DNA from: Strongyloides papillosus
Taxonomy: Eukaryota; Nematoda; Chromadorea; Rhabditida; Strongyloididae
Length of the DNA: 64,000 nt
Assembly (NCBI GenBank): GCA_005656395.1
Contig: SRSI01000012.1
Location: 248,001 to 312,000 of the forward strand
Direction: 5' to 3'
Made by a program: the position numbers and the translations under genes. This document shows, piece by piece, positions 25,162-35,738 of this stretch. Below the pieces are notes generated by a model. That model was not told the origin of the DNA. It saw only the letters and a list, made by a program, of their open reading frames with translations, and searched no databases. Position 1 is the first letter of the stretch; every line of letters starts with the position of its first letter.

Positions 25162-27009
25162 ATGAATGGAGGAGAAGATCTTAATAATAGCTGGGAAGAT
25201 GAATCTTCAAAAATTTTATTACAACCGCAAATGAATAAAAACCTACAAGTTTCACGGGTAGTGGATTATGAAATTAATCATGTTGACACAAGTAATAATC
25301 GGCTAACCATAAAACGTTTACAATTGATGGTAATAACACTAATTAATTGGATATCAAAAGCAGCTGAACCATCAGCACGTGAGACATGTAAAAACGTTCT
25401 GTGGAAATTCGCCGTGGACCATGATATGATACCTAATGATCTTGACAAAAATGGTACAACTATTTTTGCTGAACAATTACACAAAAATATTTTAAAATAT
25501 TTTAAAGATAAACTAGGTGATATATCACATTTTAACATAGCTATTGATCATAATATTTCTGTCAATTGTTCTCAAAATTTTTTAAATATGGGTCAAAGTA
25601 AGTATGAAAGTGATTTTCAGGAATGTGAATGTATTGGTAAAGGTGGTTTTGGTAGTGTTCATAGAGTAAAAAATTATGTCGATGGTAGGTATTATGCTGT
25701 CAAAAAAGTTATACTAAAGAATGATGATAATGAAAGTGTTAATGAAGCATTGAAGGAAGTACAACATTTATCTATACTGGAACACGGTGGTATTGTTCGA
25801 TATTATCATAGTTGGATTGATGTGGTACGTGTCAAAAGGAGAAAACGCAGCAGTACATGTAGAAGTTCATCTGAATGTAGAATTGAGGAAATTTCTTTTG
25901 ATGAGGAGAATGGAAATGAGTCAGATGATAGTTCAATGAGTGATAATACCTTAAATAACAACTCGGGACCCTCTATTGCTTCAGCTGACGGGAGTGATAT
26001 AGTTTTCCAAAATAACGACTCATCAATATCGTCAAGCTCCAGTAGTGGTAAAGGATTTTTTAGAGAACGTGATGATAATTCTCAAGAAAGTTTTACTAAT
26101 TTTTCATCTTTAGATGGTTCTACTATCAATAGTAGTAAAGTCGATTCTTCTAACGGTTCTAATAAGAATGAAAGTGAGGTAGTAGTAAGTAATCAAGATC
26201 CATACTACATAACAAGATCGGCATTGTTTATTCAAATGGAATTGTTAACAACTAATTTAGAAGATTTATTACTAAATAATGAATTCAGAAGTTCAGTTGT
26301 AAGAAAAAGTTTCAACAGAAAGGCAATCTACACACTTATTTCTGCCTTATCATATATCCACGATATGGGTATAATTCACAGAGACATAAAGTCCGTTAAC
26401 ATTTTTGTTAAAAAAACAAAAGATGACTGGAAAATAAAGTTAGGAGATTTCGGTTTATCTTGTCAATCGTATCTACAAGATCATGATGAAATATTATATG
26501 AGAATAGAGGTAAAAATGAAGTAATTTCTGATATAAGAATATACCACACAAAAGGTATTGGTTCCGTCAATTATGCTCCGGATGAACAAATGACTTCAAG
26601 AACATATGGACCTGAAGTTGATATTTTTGCTTTAGGAATGGTATTTTACGAATTATTAAGTGACTTCTCAACACGTTCAGAATGTTATAATGCTTTTATG
26701 CAATTAAGAAAAACAGGAAAGTTACCAATTGAGTTTTGTAAAAAATACCCCAAGAAGTCAAATATGATTGAAAGTATGGTATGTAAAGATCCATTGCAAA
26801 GAATGACAGCAAAAGAATTACTCGAGAAGTTGAATCAAACTGTTAATGTAGAAGCATTCCACTTCGTATTAAGTGAAAATGATACACTAAAAAAACATTT
26901 ACAAGATTTAAGTAATGAATTAATGGAAGAAAAAAATAAAAATAATGAGTTAGAAAGAAGACTAAAAGAAATGGAAAAAAAGATAAAAATGTTAGAAAAA
27001 AAAGCATGA
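25162..27009 (+). CDS. HRI-type eIF2alpha kinase (EIF2AK1-like)
   Basis: Predicted to phosphorylate the alpha subunit of eIF2 and reduce translation under stress. Single exon, 615 residues. The N-terminal helical region (about residues 50-135) resembles the HRI N-terminal domain, with an LH dyad near H107. The kinase domain has the glycine loop IGKGGFGSV (158 on), VKK lysine K181, HRDIKSVN (406-413) and DFG (429-431). A long acidic/serine-rich insert (about 225-345) sits between N- and C-lobe strands, a hallmark of eIF2alpha kinases. The activation segment ends GIGSVNYAPDEQ, where the usual SPE is PDE. The C-terminus is a coiled coil (about 570-615), as in HRI. There is no membrane segment, so it is not PEK/PERK, and no RWD or HisRS domain, so it is not GCN2. 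An acceptor-like TTTTTTAG ends at 25156, six bases before the ATG. Confidence 0.82.
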   Translation: MNGGEDLNNSWEDESSKILLQPQMNKNLQVSRVVDYEINHVDTSNNRLTIKRLQLMVITLINWISKAAEPSARETCKNVLWKFAVDHDMIPNDLDKNGTTIFAEQLHKNILKYFKDKLGDISHFNIAIDHNISVNCSQNFLNMGQSKYESDFQECECIGKGGFGSVHRVKNYVDGRYYAVKKVILKNDDNESVNEALKEVQHLSILEHGGIVRYYHSWIDVVRVKRRKRSSTCRSSSECRIEEISFDEENGNESDDSSMSDNTLNNNSGPSIASADGSDIVFQNNDSSISSSSSSGKGFFRERDDNSQESFTNFSSLDGSTINSSKVDSSNGSNKNESEVVVSNQDPYYITRSALFIQMELLTTNLEDLLLNNEFRSSVVRKSFNRKAIYTLISALSYIHDMGIIHRDIKSVNIFVKKTKDDWKIKLGDFGLSCQSYLQDHDEILYENRGKNEVISDIRIYHTKGIGSVNYAPDEQMTSRTYGPEVDIFALGMVFYELLSDFSTRSECYNAFMQLRKTGKLPIEFCKKYPKKSNMIESMVCKDPLQRMTAKELLEKLNQTVNVEAFHFVLSENDTLKKHLQDLSNELMEEKNKNNELERRLKEMEKKIKMLEKKA

Positions 27010-27205
27010 CCATTTATAAAAAGATTTTTTTATTGATTGTTTGGAAATAATAGTTTTAAATTATATTTTGAAGTTATAGTATGTATTTTTTGTATATTGT
27101 ATTTATTATTTATTTTTAAATCTATTCTTTTTTTTTAAAAAGTAGTCTTTAACTATTTAATATCTTTTTCTCATTTTCTTTTATCAATCTTTATTTTATA
27201 GAAAG

Positions 27206-28246
27206 ATGTCGATTGCCGGAATTCTTGATATGTGTAGAAAGGATGTTGAAGTTCCAACTGATTCTCCTACCGTTTTATTAAAAGATTTACATTCTAGTTT
27301 TATTTTAAAATATGCTGAATCAAAAGACTCTTATGTAAGTTAATACATGTACAAATAATTAATCTCACAGGAATATATTATGTCAGCACATCTTAGAATG
27401 AGTGGTATTTATTGGTGCTGTGGAGCAATGGATATAATAGGACATCTTGATAAAATGAATCGTGATGACATATTAAAATTTATTTTCGATGAATGTTATG
27501 ATCCAAAATCTGGTGGTTTTCGTGCCTCCGAAGGTAATGATCCACATTTATTATCAACTTTATCAGCAATTCAACTTTTAATAATGTTCAAAGCTCTGGA
27601 TCAGTTAGATAAAGATGCTGTTGCGAGATTTGTTATAGCACGTGTCAATGAAGATGGTAGTGTAAGCGGTGATGAATCCAATGAATTGGATACAAGATTT
27701 TCATTTTGTGCTCTTGCTTCGATGTATTTAATTGGAAAGATTAACGAAATAAACAGTGATAAAATTATTGAATATGTTATGAGATGTTATAATTATGATG
27801 GTGGTTTTGGTACTAGACCCGGTTCTGAAAGTCATGCAGGACAAATTTATTGCTGTTTAGGAAGTTTATCCATTACTGGTAAAATGGATTTAATTGATAA
27901 AGAAAAGACTGCTGAATGGTTAGCTTATAGGCAATGTCATTCTGGTGGATTGAATGGTAGACCAGAAAAGCTACCTGATGTATGTTATGGATGGTGGGTT
28001 TTGTCATCGTTAGCAATGTTAGGAAAACTTCATTGGATTGATAAAGAAAGCTTGGTAAGGTTCACATTGGCTTCACAAGACAATGAAACTGGTGGATTTG
28101 CTGATCGTCCAGGTGATTATCCAGATCCTTTCCACACTGTATTCGGTTTATCTGCACTATCACTCCTTAATGAACCCGGTTTAGAAAGTATTGATCCTGT
28201 TTTTTGTATGACAAAAAAATCTTTAAAAGATCTATCATATATTTGA
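27206..28246 (+). CDS. Rab geranylgeranyltransferase (GGTase-II) beta subunit
   Basis: Catalytic subunit that attaches geranylgeranyl groups to the C-terminal cysteines of Rab GTPases presented by Rab escort protein; cytosolic. Exons 27206-27334 and 27371-28246 are separated by a 36-nt intron and give 334 residues, against about 331 in mammals. The alpha-alpha barrel repeats show the expected glycine motifs (GGFRASEG, GGFGTRPGSESH, GGLNGRPEKLPD, GGFADRPGDYPD). The zinc ligands are visible as D and C in LPDVCYGWW and H in DPFHTVFG. The start is preceded by TTTTATAG ending at 27201, five bases before the ATG, a likely trans-splice acceptor. It starts 196 bp after the kinase gene ends. Confidence 0.95.
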
Positions 28247-28356
28247 TTTTTACTTAAATTTAAATTACATCTAAAATTTAATTAGTAAAATAATTTATAT
28301 ACTCTTTTTAATTTAACATTCTTATAATATTAATTTTTTCTGTTTTTATATTTTCT

Positions 28357-29054
28357 ATGGCCTTTTATCCGGGAACAGAAGAAATTATTGATGGTGAACT
28401 GTATAGTAATCCAAAGAAAAGAATTCTTCCTTTTACCGGTAAGTGTAAAATTCACACATAATAAATATATTTCATTTTATAGAAAAAATAGTTGAAAAAA
28501 ATAAAAGATTCCTGGATAACTACAATAAAAAAATAAAATTTGAAAATACTAATATTTCTATTAACCAAAGAGATGATCAAAATGATCATTTAGTTGAGCA
28601 AAATAATAATATATGTAAGATGTTTGATTCTATGTATAAAAACGGATTCAAAAAACATAATTTTGAAAAATTTTCTATTTTCCTATCTACCAATGATAGA
28701 AGATGTAAATATTCAAACTCAACAGAAAACTACATAAATAAAAGAGCAATGGTTGAGAGAAATTTAAATAATGAAAAAAAATCCTCTGCAAAAGTAATAA
28801 AATCAAAAAATTTAATAAATGACCAGGAAATGAATAAAGAAAATGATAAATGGATAAAATGTTCTATACCAAATATAAAATGCCTCCAAAAAGTAGAAAA
28901 CCATAAAAAGTGTACAAACAACGGAGCATCAATATTCACAACATCCATTGCAACGTGGAACCAATTGACCTCTGCATATGTTCTGTTATTCTTATATTTA
29001 TATTTAATCCTCGAAATCAGAGATGCTCTAGATCCAATAATTTACTATGTTTAA
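28357..29054 (+). CDS. Unknown small basic protein with C-terminal membrane segment
   Basis: Exons 28357-28438 and 28483-29054 (44-nt intron, donor GTAAGT, acceptor TTTATAG) give 217 residues. I do not recognise it. The N-terminus MAFYPGTEEIIDGELY is followed by a long K/N-rich hydrophilic region. One hydrophobic stretch of about 15 residues near the end (AYVLLFLYLYLILEI, about 192-206) has only 11 residues after it, so it could be a tail-anchored protein. K/N richness partly reflects the AT-rich genome. It starts 110 bp after the Rab prenyltransferase gene on the same strand and converges on MED14. The conserved intron boundary and the non-repetitive N-terminus argue that it is real. Confidence 0.6.
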
Positions 29055-29201
29055 TATTTTAATACAAAACTACTCACAAAAACATTTATTCTAACTAAAG
29101 TATAAAAAAAATACAAATTATAATTAATTTCATCACTTATAATAACATTTGCTATAAAATTAACAATAATTTTTGTTTAAAAATAAAATAAAAAAAATAA
29201 T

Positions 29202-32200
29202 TTATGATTTTAATACTGGGATATAATTTTTTATAATGTTTTGTATGGAAAGTAGAACAGGATCCTTTTTATACGTTCTAGCTTCTTTTGAGTATGTAAG
29301 TAGATAAGAATTTAAATTTGGATATACTTCTTCATCGTCAGTAGATTCTACCAATCCTGTGTGGTAGTGATATTTAAGATGGAATACATTAGTATTCAAT
29401 AACATCCTTTTTTCTTTAACTACATCAGTAATTTTAATCTTAAATAAAAAAAATATTATTGTATTGATTAAGAAAAACTTACAGGTATTACAATATATCC
29501 TTCATCAAAATTAGATTCTACAAATGAACTAAGAATATTTGCATTATGTCCTGATCTCAAACTTTCTCTGATCCATTGTATAGAAACAGACGTACGGTCA
29601 CTTGAAATTGTACTCTCTAATTCATATCTAAAAATATTCTCAATAGCATTTAAAGCATCCTGTGATGGAGTTAAAAGTAACTTAAAAAATCCAAAAAATG
29701 ATAAATTATTGTAATTGTAACAAATAATTTTCTCAAAATATTTCTGAGATATTTGTATTAAAGACTCCTGTACCGGGAAACCTGCATCGATATCTAATAC
29801 AATTCTTAAGGCAAAATAATTTGTATCAATATATATTATTGTGTTAATATTATTATGATCTCTTGTTTCTGTATCTAATAATAAGTACTGTACATTAAAT
29901 GATACTGATCCTTGTGTTGTAGATATATTAAAAAAGTTTAATATTGGTGGACATTCAGCTTTCTCTAATGAATAAACTTTTGTTAACAATTTTATGTGAT
30001 TTATAATGTGCTGGGAATGTAAATATTCAATGAGTACACCATATTGATTACAAGGTTCAACATCAAGGCACAATTTTTTTAGCGTATTACTATTTACTTG
30101 AAAATGTTCATTTCTCACTTCGAAAAATCCATTACATTCATCATTGGTCATTTCAAAGAAAGGTTTATTATACAATTTCATTTTACTGGAATATGTATAA
30201 ATAACAGAATGCAATCCTGAAATCTTAGAAGAGTCCTTTGAAACGTCACATATCAGAACGTTATCTTCACTTCCAACCCAAAATTCCACCACTGCATCGG
30301 CGAAAATTAATCTTATATGATATTCATCAATAGCAACCAATCTTGCAGGTGCCAATTTCTTCATTTGGTAATTTCTATTAACCATTTCATTAACAAAAAC
30401 ACCTGAATACATCTGTGGAATATTAACATTATATAAAATATTTATGGGTGTACATGTTTTTACTACATATAAAAGCAAATGATGTAAATGTTTCTTGTCC
30501 AATTTCCACTTAAGTAAATGTTCGTGAACATTATTATGAGCATTAAATCCTTTTTTCCATGGAGACGTAATATCCAAAACTGTACCGTTTACATAATTAA
30601 TTGAAGAATCTTGACCAAAATAAAATTTATAAGACTCTGCCTTCGAACCGGAAAAAATTAAATACAAAAGATATTTCCTATCTTCTCCATAAGCAAAAAC
30701 AACCTTATAGTTAGATAAGTGTTTCACCGAACAATACTGATTAAAGAATTTATAATAATGTGGAGCAATATCCTCCAGTAATTTATAAAAATTCAAAATT
30801 CTACATCGTTCAAGGGCAAGTATTTCAGCAATTTTCTTGGTAAAATTTAATGGATATAACCAATAAATATTATATGGTATACCGATAGTAGTTCCTTTAA
30901 TACCATACTTATGGGATAAATTCTCCCTTGCCGGACAATTCATATAATAATCAACTTTTAAAGCCACATTCCTTATGAAAAGTTCTACCGTATACGCTCC
31001 AGGTTTTGGATAACACCATCTATCATCCATTCTCATAAAACATTTCTCATACGCCAATACATTTCCAGTTCCACCTCCAGGAAGAGATTTTATAGAGTTT
31101 AACGTTAAATAGGGAACATTATTACATTCACGCTTAATATCCTTCTCACCATAAGATCCTTTAGAGTAAGCCATGGAAATTGCATTAAGTTGCCATTCAT
31201 GTAAAATAACATAACATGAAGAAAGTAGATTTTTGTAATTACCAATCCATACATCTCTTTTTCCAATATAATTACTGGATGTTTGTGAAAACATTTGCAC
31301 ATTATTACATAATCCTTCCGTACTCTTCTCCCATAGGCTTCCTGCTTTATTTAATCTTTTATTTTCAATATTTAATTCATCACCATGAAAACCAAAATAT
31401 TTTGTCAATATTTCTTTGCGTTTTTCATACACAAAAAAGTTAAACAATATTTCGTTTGTATCTTTACTTGCAACGAGTTGAGTGACAATAAAGTTATCTG
31501 TGTTGGTGATTCTACCAAAAATCTTTTTGTCATCGTCACATGTAATGTTAACACCCTTTAAATCTATATTTTCTTTTATTAACGGTAGTTTAATTTCAGC
31601 ATAAACTTTCTTAATACGGTTCACTAAAAATTGCATTTTAAGATTTCTTAGGAAAACTTCGAGATCCCTATTTGGTGCGTCATTATTTAACATATCTGCC
31701 AATTTTTCCAACATATCTTTACATTTAAATGAAGGAAGGGTTGGAACAAATTTTCCTGTAAACATATTAACATGTATCGTAAGACACTCCTCTTCAGGGT
31801 GTTCACTTTCTTCAAACAACCAATAATCAATTTTTGGATAGTTACCTCCTGTAACTTCAACATATGTATATGGTTTTAGACACGTTAACTTCTTTTTTAA
31901 ATTAAACAATTTCTCTTTAGCATATATTAAAACTGTTTCATTAATCAAACGACACATTGAAAGTCTCCCCGTATCTAAGTCTAATGTTGGCATATTCCTT
32001 CTCAATGGATATTGCATAACTCTTAATCCACTATTTAGTTTTGAGGTGTCTTTAAAAACTTTAATTTTATATTGTGAAGGAAAATATTGTTTTCTTTTAA
32101 GCACAGGCCAAAAAGAAATAACAAGTACACCACCATCTTGGTCATACTTCTCTATAATTAATTTATTTTTATATTGCGCCCCAATAAGTTGCGACGTCTC

Positions 32201-33060
32201 ACAAAATAATACATCCAACTGAAGAGAGGTACAAAAATCGTGTAAGTAATTATAGAGATCAATTATAGGATTTTTTGATATTAACATTTTTTGTTGTAAA
32301 TATTGATGCATAGAAAAAAGCTGCATTGGATGGACGAGTTTTGTTCCATATCCTACATCGTATTGCTCTACTAGTATTTTTATGTCTAGTAATGTCCATT
32401 TTGTTGATAAGTCATCATTAAAAAGTGTTAAAGACACTTCAAATTCACCGGGTACCGTCAATGTCACTACTCCATTCTTAATTGTAATACCATCTATTTT
32501 TGATGGCAATATACTAGATATAACAGATAATCTATTATAGATATTTTTATTTATCGCTGACAAAATCCTACTTCTTTCAGATTTTGTTAAACGCTTCTCA
32601 GGAACAAACCGTTTCTTAACAAAACAACTATAAAGAGAAAATTGGGAAATCAACCTACCTTTATAGCTAAAGGCATAACTATATCTTGTCCATATGAAAG
32701 ACGTACAGCAGCATCAACCTCGTACATAGGAACTCGGGCAATGACAAGTTCATTTCTGGCAATGGCACACAAAGCATCAGCTGTATCACGAAAGTAATGC
32801 TCTTGTGTCTCCAAAAAACTCTGTATCTCTTTACACCTCTTATGTTCATTATAACTCCTTAACCATTTTACAATCGCAAGAATTTTGGAGACAAGGCATC
32901 GTGCCATATAACTAAACTCCGTAATGGTAATTTTTCTATTGTAATCCTTGTATTTTGGTAATAACTCGGAAATAACGATAAGTTCTTGGGAGATTTTATG
33001 ACAAGAATATTTAAGCAATACTCCAAATGGTACTGAATCATTACCACCATCGTAATTCAT
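29202..33060 (-). CDS. rgr-1: Mediator complex subunit 14 (RGR-1)
   Basis: Backbone subunit of Mediator, linking head, middle and tail modules and bridging activators to RNA polymerase II in the nucleus. Three exons on the minus strand: 32659-33060, 29483-32614 and 29202-29438, giving 1256 residues. The N-terminal MED14 domain is clear: VPFGVLLKYSCHKISQELIV, then ITEFSYMARCLVSKILAIVKW and the FRDTADALCAIARNELVIAR block, as in human MED14. The following region VVTLTVPGEFEVSLTL also aligns with the family. The rest diverges, as is usual for this subunit. For intron 1 the acceptor used here is TTTGTTAAG at 32615; the nearer TTTATAG would break the frame. Confidence 0.88.
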
Positions 33061-33146
33061 TTTATCTTATCATTTAAATAATAATGGAAGCGAAATCTTA
33101 AAAAAAATGTACCGCATTAAGAATGCTCCTCTCAAATTGGACTTAA

Positions 33147-33563
33147 GGCCGTCATTTCGTTGTAGGATGTTTCCAGTTTTTTTCCCTCTTTGCATGGATA
33201 TTTTCGTATTATTGTATATTATTCAATTTAGTTATATTGGTACGGTCGCAACACTACCTTGCCAATAATATTAAATATTTGATAAGTGTGGAAGTTATAC
33301 TTTTGTTAATGAAAAAAATTGCGGGGTGTGTGAAAGCATTTATAGAGGACTTTATAGCTTTACTGTTGGTATTTCGAATATTAGATAAAAAAAATTGGGA
33401 ATATTTCGAAGTAAAAATGAAATGCTATTTAAATAAAAGTTTTTTTATACTTGTTACTTTCTTTATGGAATTCCTATATAGGAGAATTCATCGTTTTTTT
33501 TATAATAATAAAAAAAGAAAAGAGTTATTGAAAAGATACATCGAAAAGGTTATCTTCTTCTAA
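33147..33563 (+). CDS. Possible unrecognised gene fragment or exon
   Basis: Frame open for 138 codons, unusually long for noncoding DNA this AT-rich. The translation is hydrophobic at first (FFSLFAWIFSYYCILFNLVI) and ends in a basic tail. There is no ATG near its 5' end (the first in frame is at about 33309) and I find no convincing splice partner. It lies head to head with MED14, beginning 87 bp from the MED14 start. A second overlapping frame starts with ATG at 33107 and runs 53 codons. It could be a small unrecognised gene, a relic, or chance in a locally GC-richer promoter. Confidence 0.2.
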   Translation, partial: GRHFVVGCFQFFSLFAWIFSYYCILFNLVILVRSQHYLANNIKYLISVEVILLLMKKIAGCVKAFIEDFIALLLVFRILDKKNWEYFEVKMKCYLNKSFFILVTFFMEFLYRRIHRFFYNNKKRKELLKRYIEKVIFF

Positions 33564-35374
33564 TGTATTGTATCAACAAAAAACTAAAAAATTAATCCTC
33601 TTGCTTGCAATACATTACTTTTCGGCGGTTTTCTCGTTGGGATTGTTAAATTTTAGAATCGTTGATAATGAGTGATTACTTCTCCATTGGAAAGTAATTT
33701 TCTTCCATCAACCAAATGAAAGATTGATTGAGTATTTTTCTAGATTATATAATAAAATATTTAAAAATAATTAATCAAAATAAGGAGTAAGAAGCATTAT
33801 ATCAACCTATATATAGAGATATTAATTAACATTTCATGGTAAGTCTTATCTGTATATATTAGGATAGTGAGAAGTATATTTTTACACAACAGCATCAAGT
33901 TTTATATATAAAATCTGACGAAATGATTAATTAGACAAATTAAACAGGTTGGAGTGGTTAAAATATTATGTGGCATGAGATGAGACTAATTATAGTAGCT
34001 ACCATATAATTTATTAATATGGCGATTGGAATTTGATAAAAAATATTAAAAATTTAATAAATGTTATGATGAATTGAATTTATTATATTTGTTTAAGTAA
34101 TTTAGTAGGACTCTAATGCTTTTTTAACTTCTATACCAATAAATTCATTTATAGTTATTGAATAATTATGGGTATTCATTTTTTGCCTATTCCTTCTTTG
34201 ACTTTCGCAACATAAAATAAGGATCAAAGTATAAGGTATGCAAAGAATTGTTATATCTCGCTTTGAAGTGATAGTTTTATCATTTTATTACTGTTAATAG
34301 TAATTAGAGTAAAAATTTTATTATCAAAATTATAAATTCCTGTATTTTTGGATATTGTCATATTAAATTATTATTCTTATCTAACTTTCTATCTCATCAT
34401 TTTCCCTAAAGCACCAATATAAAGCGGCAAACCTCCTTTTATTTTCCATCATTTACTCACATATCATCATCATTCCAAACCATAATCAAATCATTTAAGA
34501 AGTTTTTTAATTGTTCATGACAGGTTAATGAATTGATACTTATATAGTTTATTGAAATAACCTTAATTGATGATATTTTTGGTATATTGAGAAGCTTTCG
34601 GTAATCAAAATTTACCTGTCACTTATCCTAAATTAAATAACTTAAACTTTTATTTTTTCATCAGTTCTTGAAGGTATATAAACTGAAAAGAATTACCTTA
34701 TCTGTTGGTATGATCAAAAACAATTTTTCTTATCCAAATAAGGTCATAAATAGGAAGATGGTAAATTACTTTTCTTACACATTTTTACTACTAAAAATCC
34801 CGATTAATTTATTATAAGTTTTTTCCTATATTTTACTTTTTCTTTATTATCTTTTTCTCGTTTATTTAAACAATTAGTTGGGAAAAAGATAATTTATGTT
34901 TGTTAAAAGTTTCACGTAATTAATCATTTGAGAATGTATAATATAGTAATTTTTAAAGATATTGTTTAAGATCGTTAAAATCTTATTTACAAAAGACATG
35001 ATACCAGTTAAAAATGATATAATTAAAGAGTAGTTTAAGTGTCCTAACTAACAATTAGTTTGTTGGAGAAGGTACTGTATGTAAAAATATTTAAGTGTTC
35101 TTTTATTTGATTATTTATTGTTGTAGTAGGTAATTGTTATCAGGAAATAGATATTATATCACTATTGTAATATTATTTAATTTTGTATTTATTAATATAT
35201 TTCCATATAACTTACTTAAGTATATGTCTTGTATAATCCTAAAGGTGGTTTATGTTATTTTTATTATGTGTACTGAAGATTATAATAAAAGAATTCTTTT
35301 CATGGTACATAATATAGATATACTATTTAACAATTAATACATATATATTTCCTTAATCGGTATGTTAATTGTAA

Positions 35375-35738
35375 CTAAATTAGGAAAGTTAAAGTAAATA
35401 GAGACTGTTTTATTAAAATTAAAATGATATTTTGATTTAAATCACACACAAGGTCATTCTTATTTCTAAATCCACTTGTAAAAGTGTTCCTTGATGATTC
35501 ACAAATTACTGTTAGCTTCAGTTGCCGTCTACCTACTAATATTTTTGTACACATAGGTAGTGCCACTAATAAAATGATTGAAAAGCATGAAATAATGATT
35601 GAGTAGTGTAATGGTGCAAGACTGTTCCCATCTCCAATTAAGATGAATGGCTTGTTTTGCGGTAGAAATTATTATTAATATTATTAACAGCCATTTTCTT
35701 ATTAAGGGAATATCATTATTTAGATCCATTAAGTGGAA
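35375..35738 (-). CDS. Possible small secreted or membrane protein gene, or relic
   Basis: On the minus strand an ATG at about 35738 opens a frame whose first residues MDLNNDIPLIRKWLLIILII resemble a signal peptide, followed by residues with a single Cys. It stops near 35529. A second frame on the same strand, open from about 35665 to 35375, encodes a hydrophobic segment (HYSIIISCFSIILLVALP) and then a varied hydrophilic tail with two Cys. A GTAGAC donor-like site at the end of the first frame does not lead cleanly into the second. Composition is richer in G and C than the flanks. I cannot assign a function; a pseudogene is possible. Confidence 0.2.
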
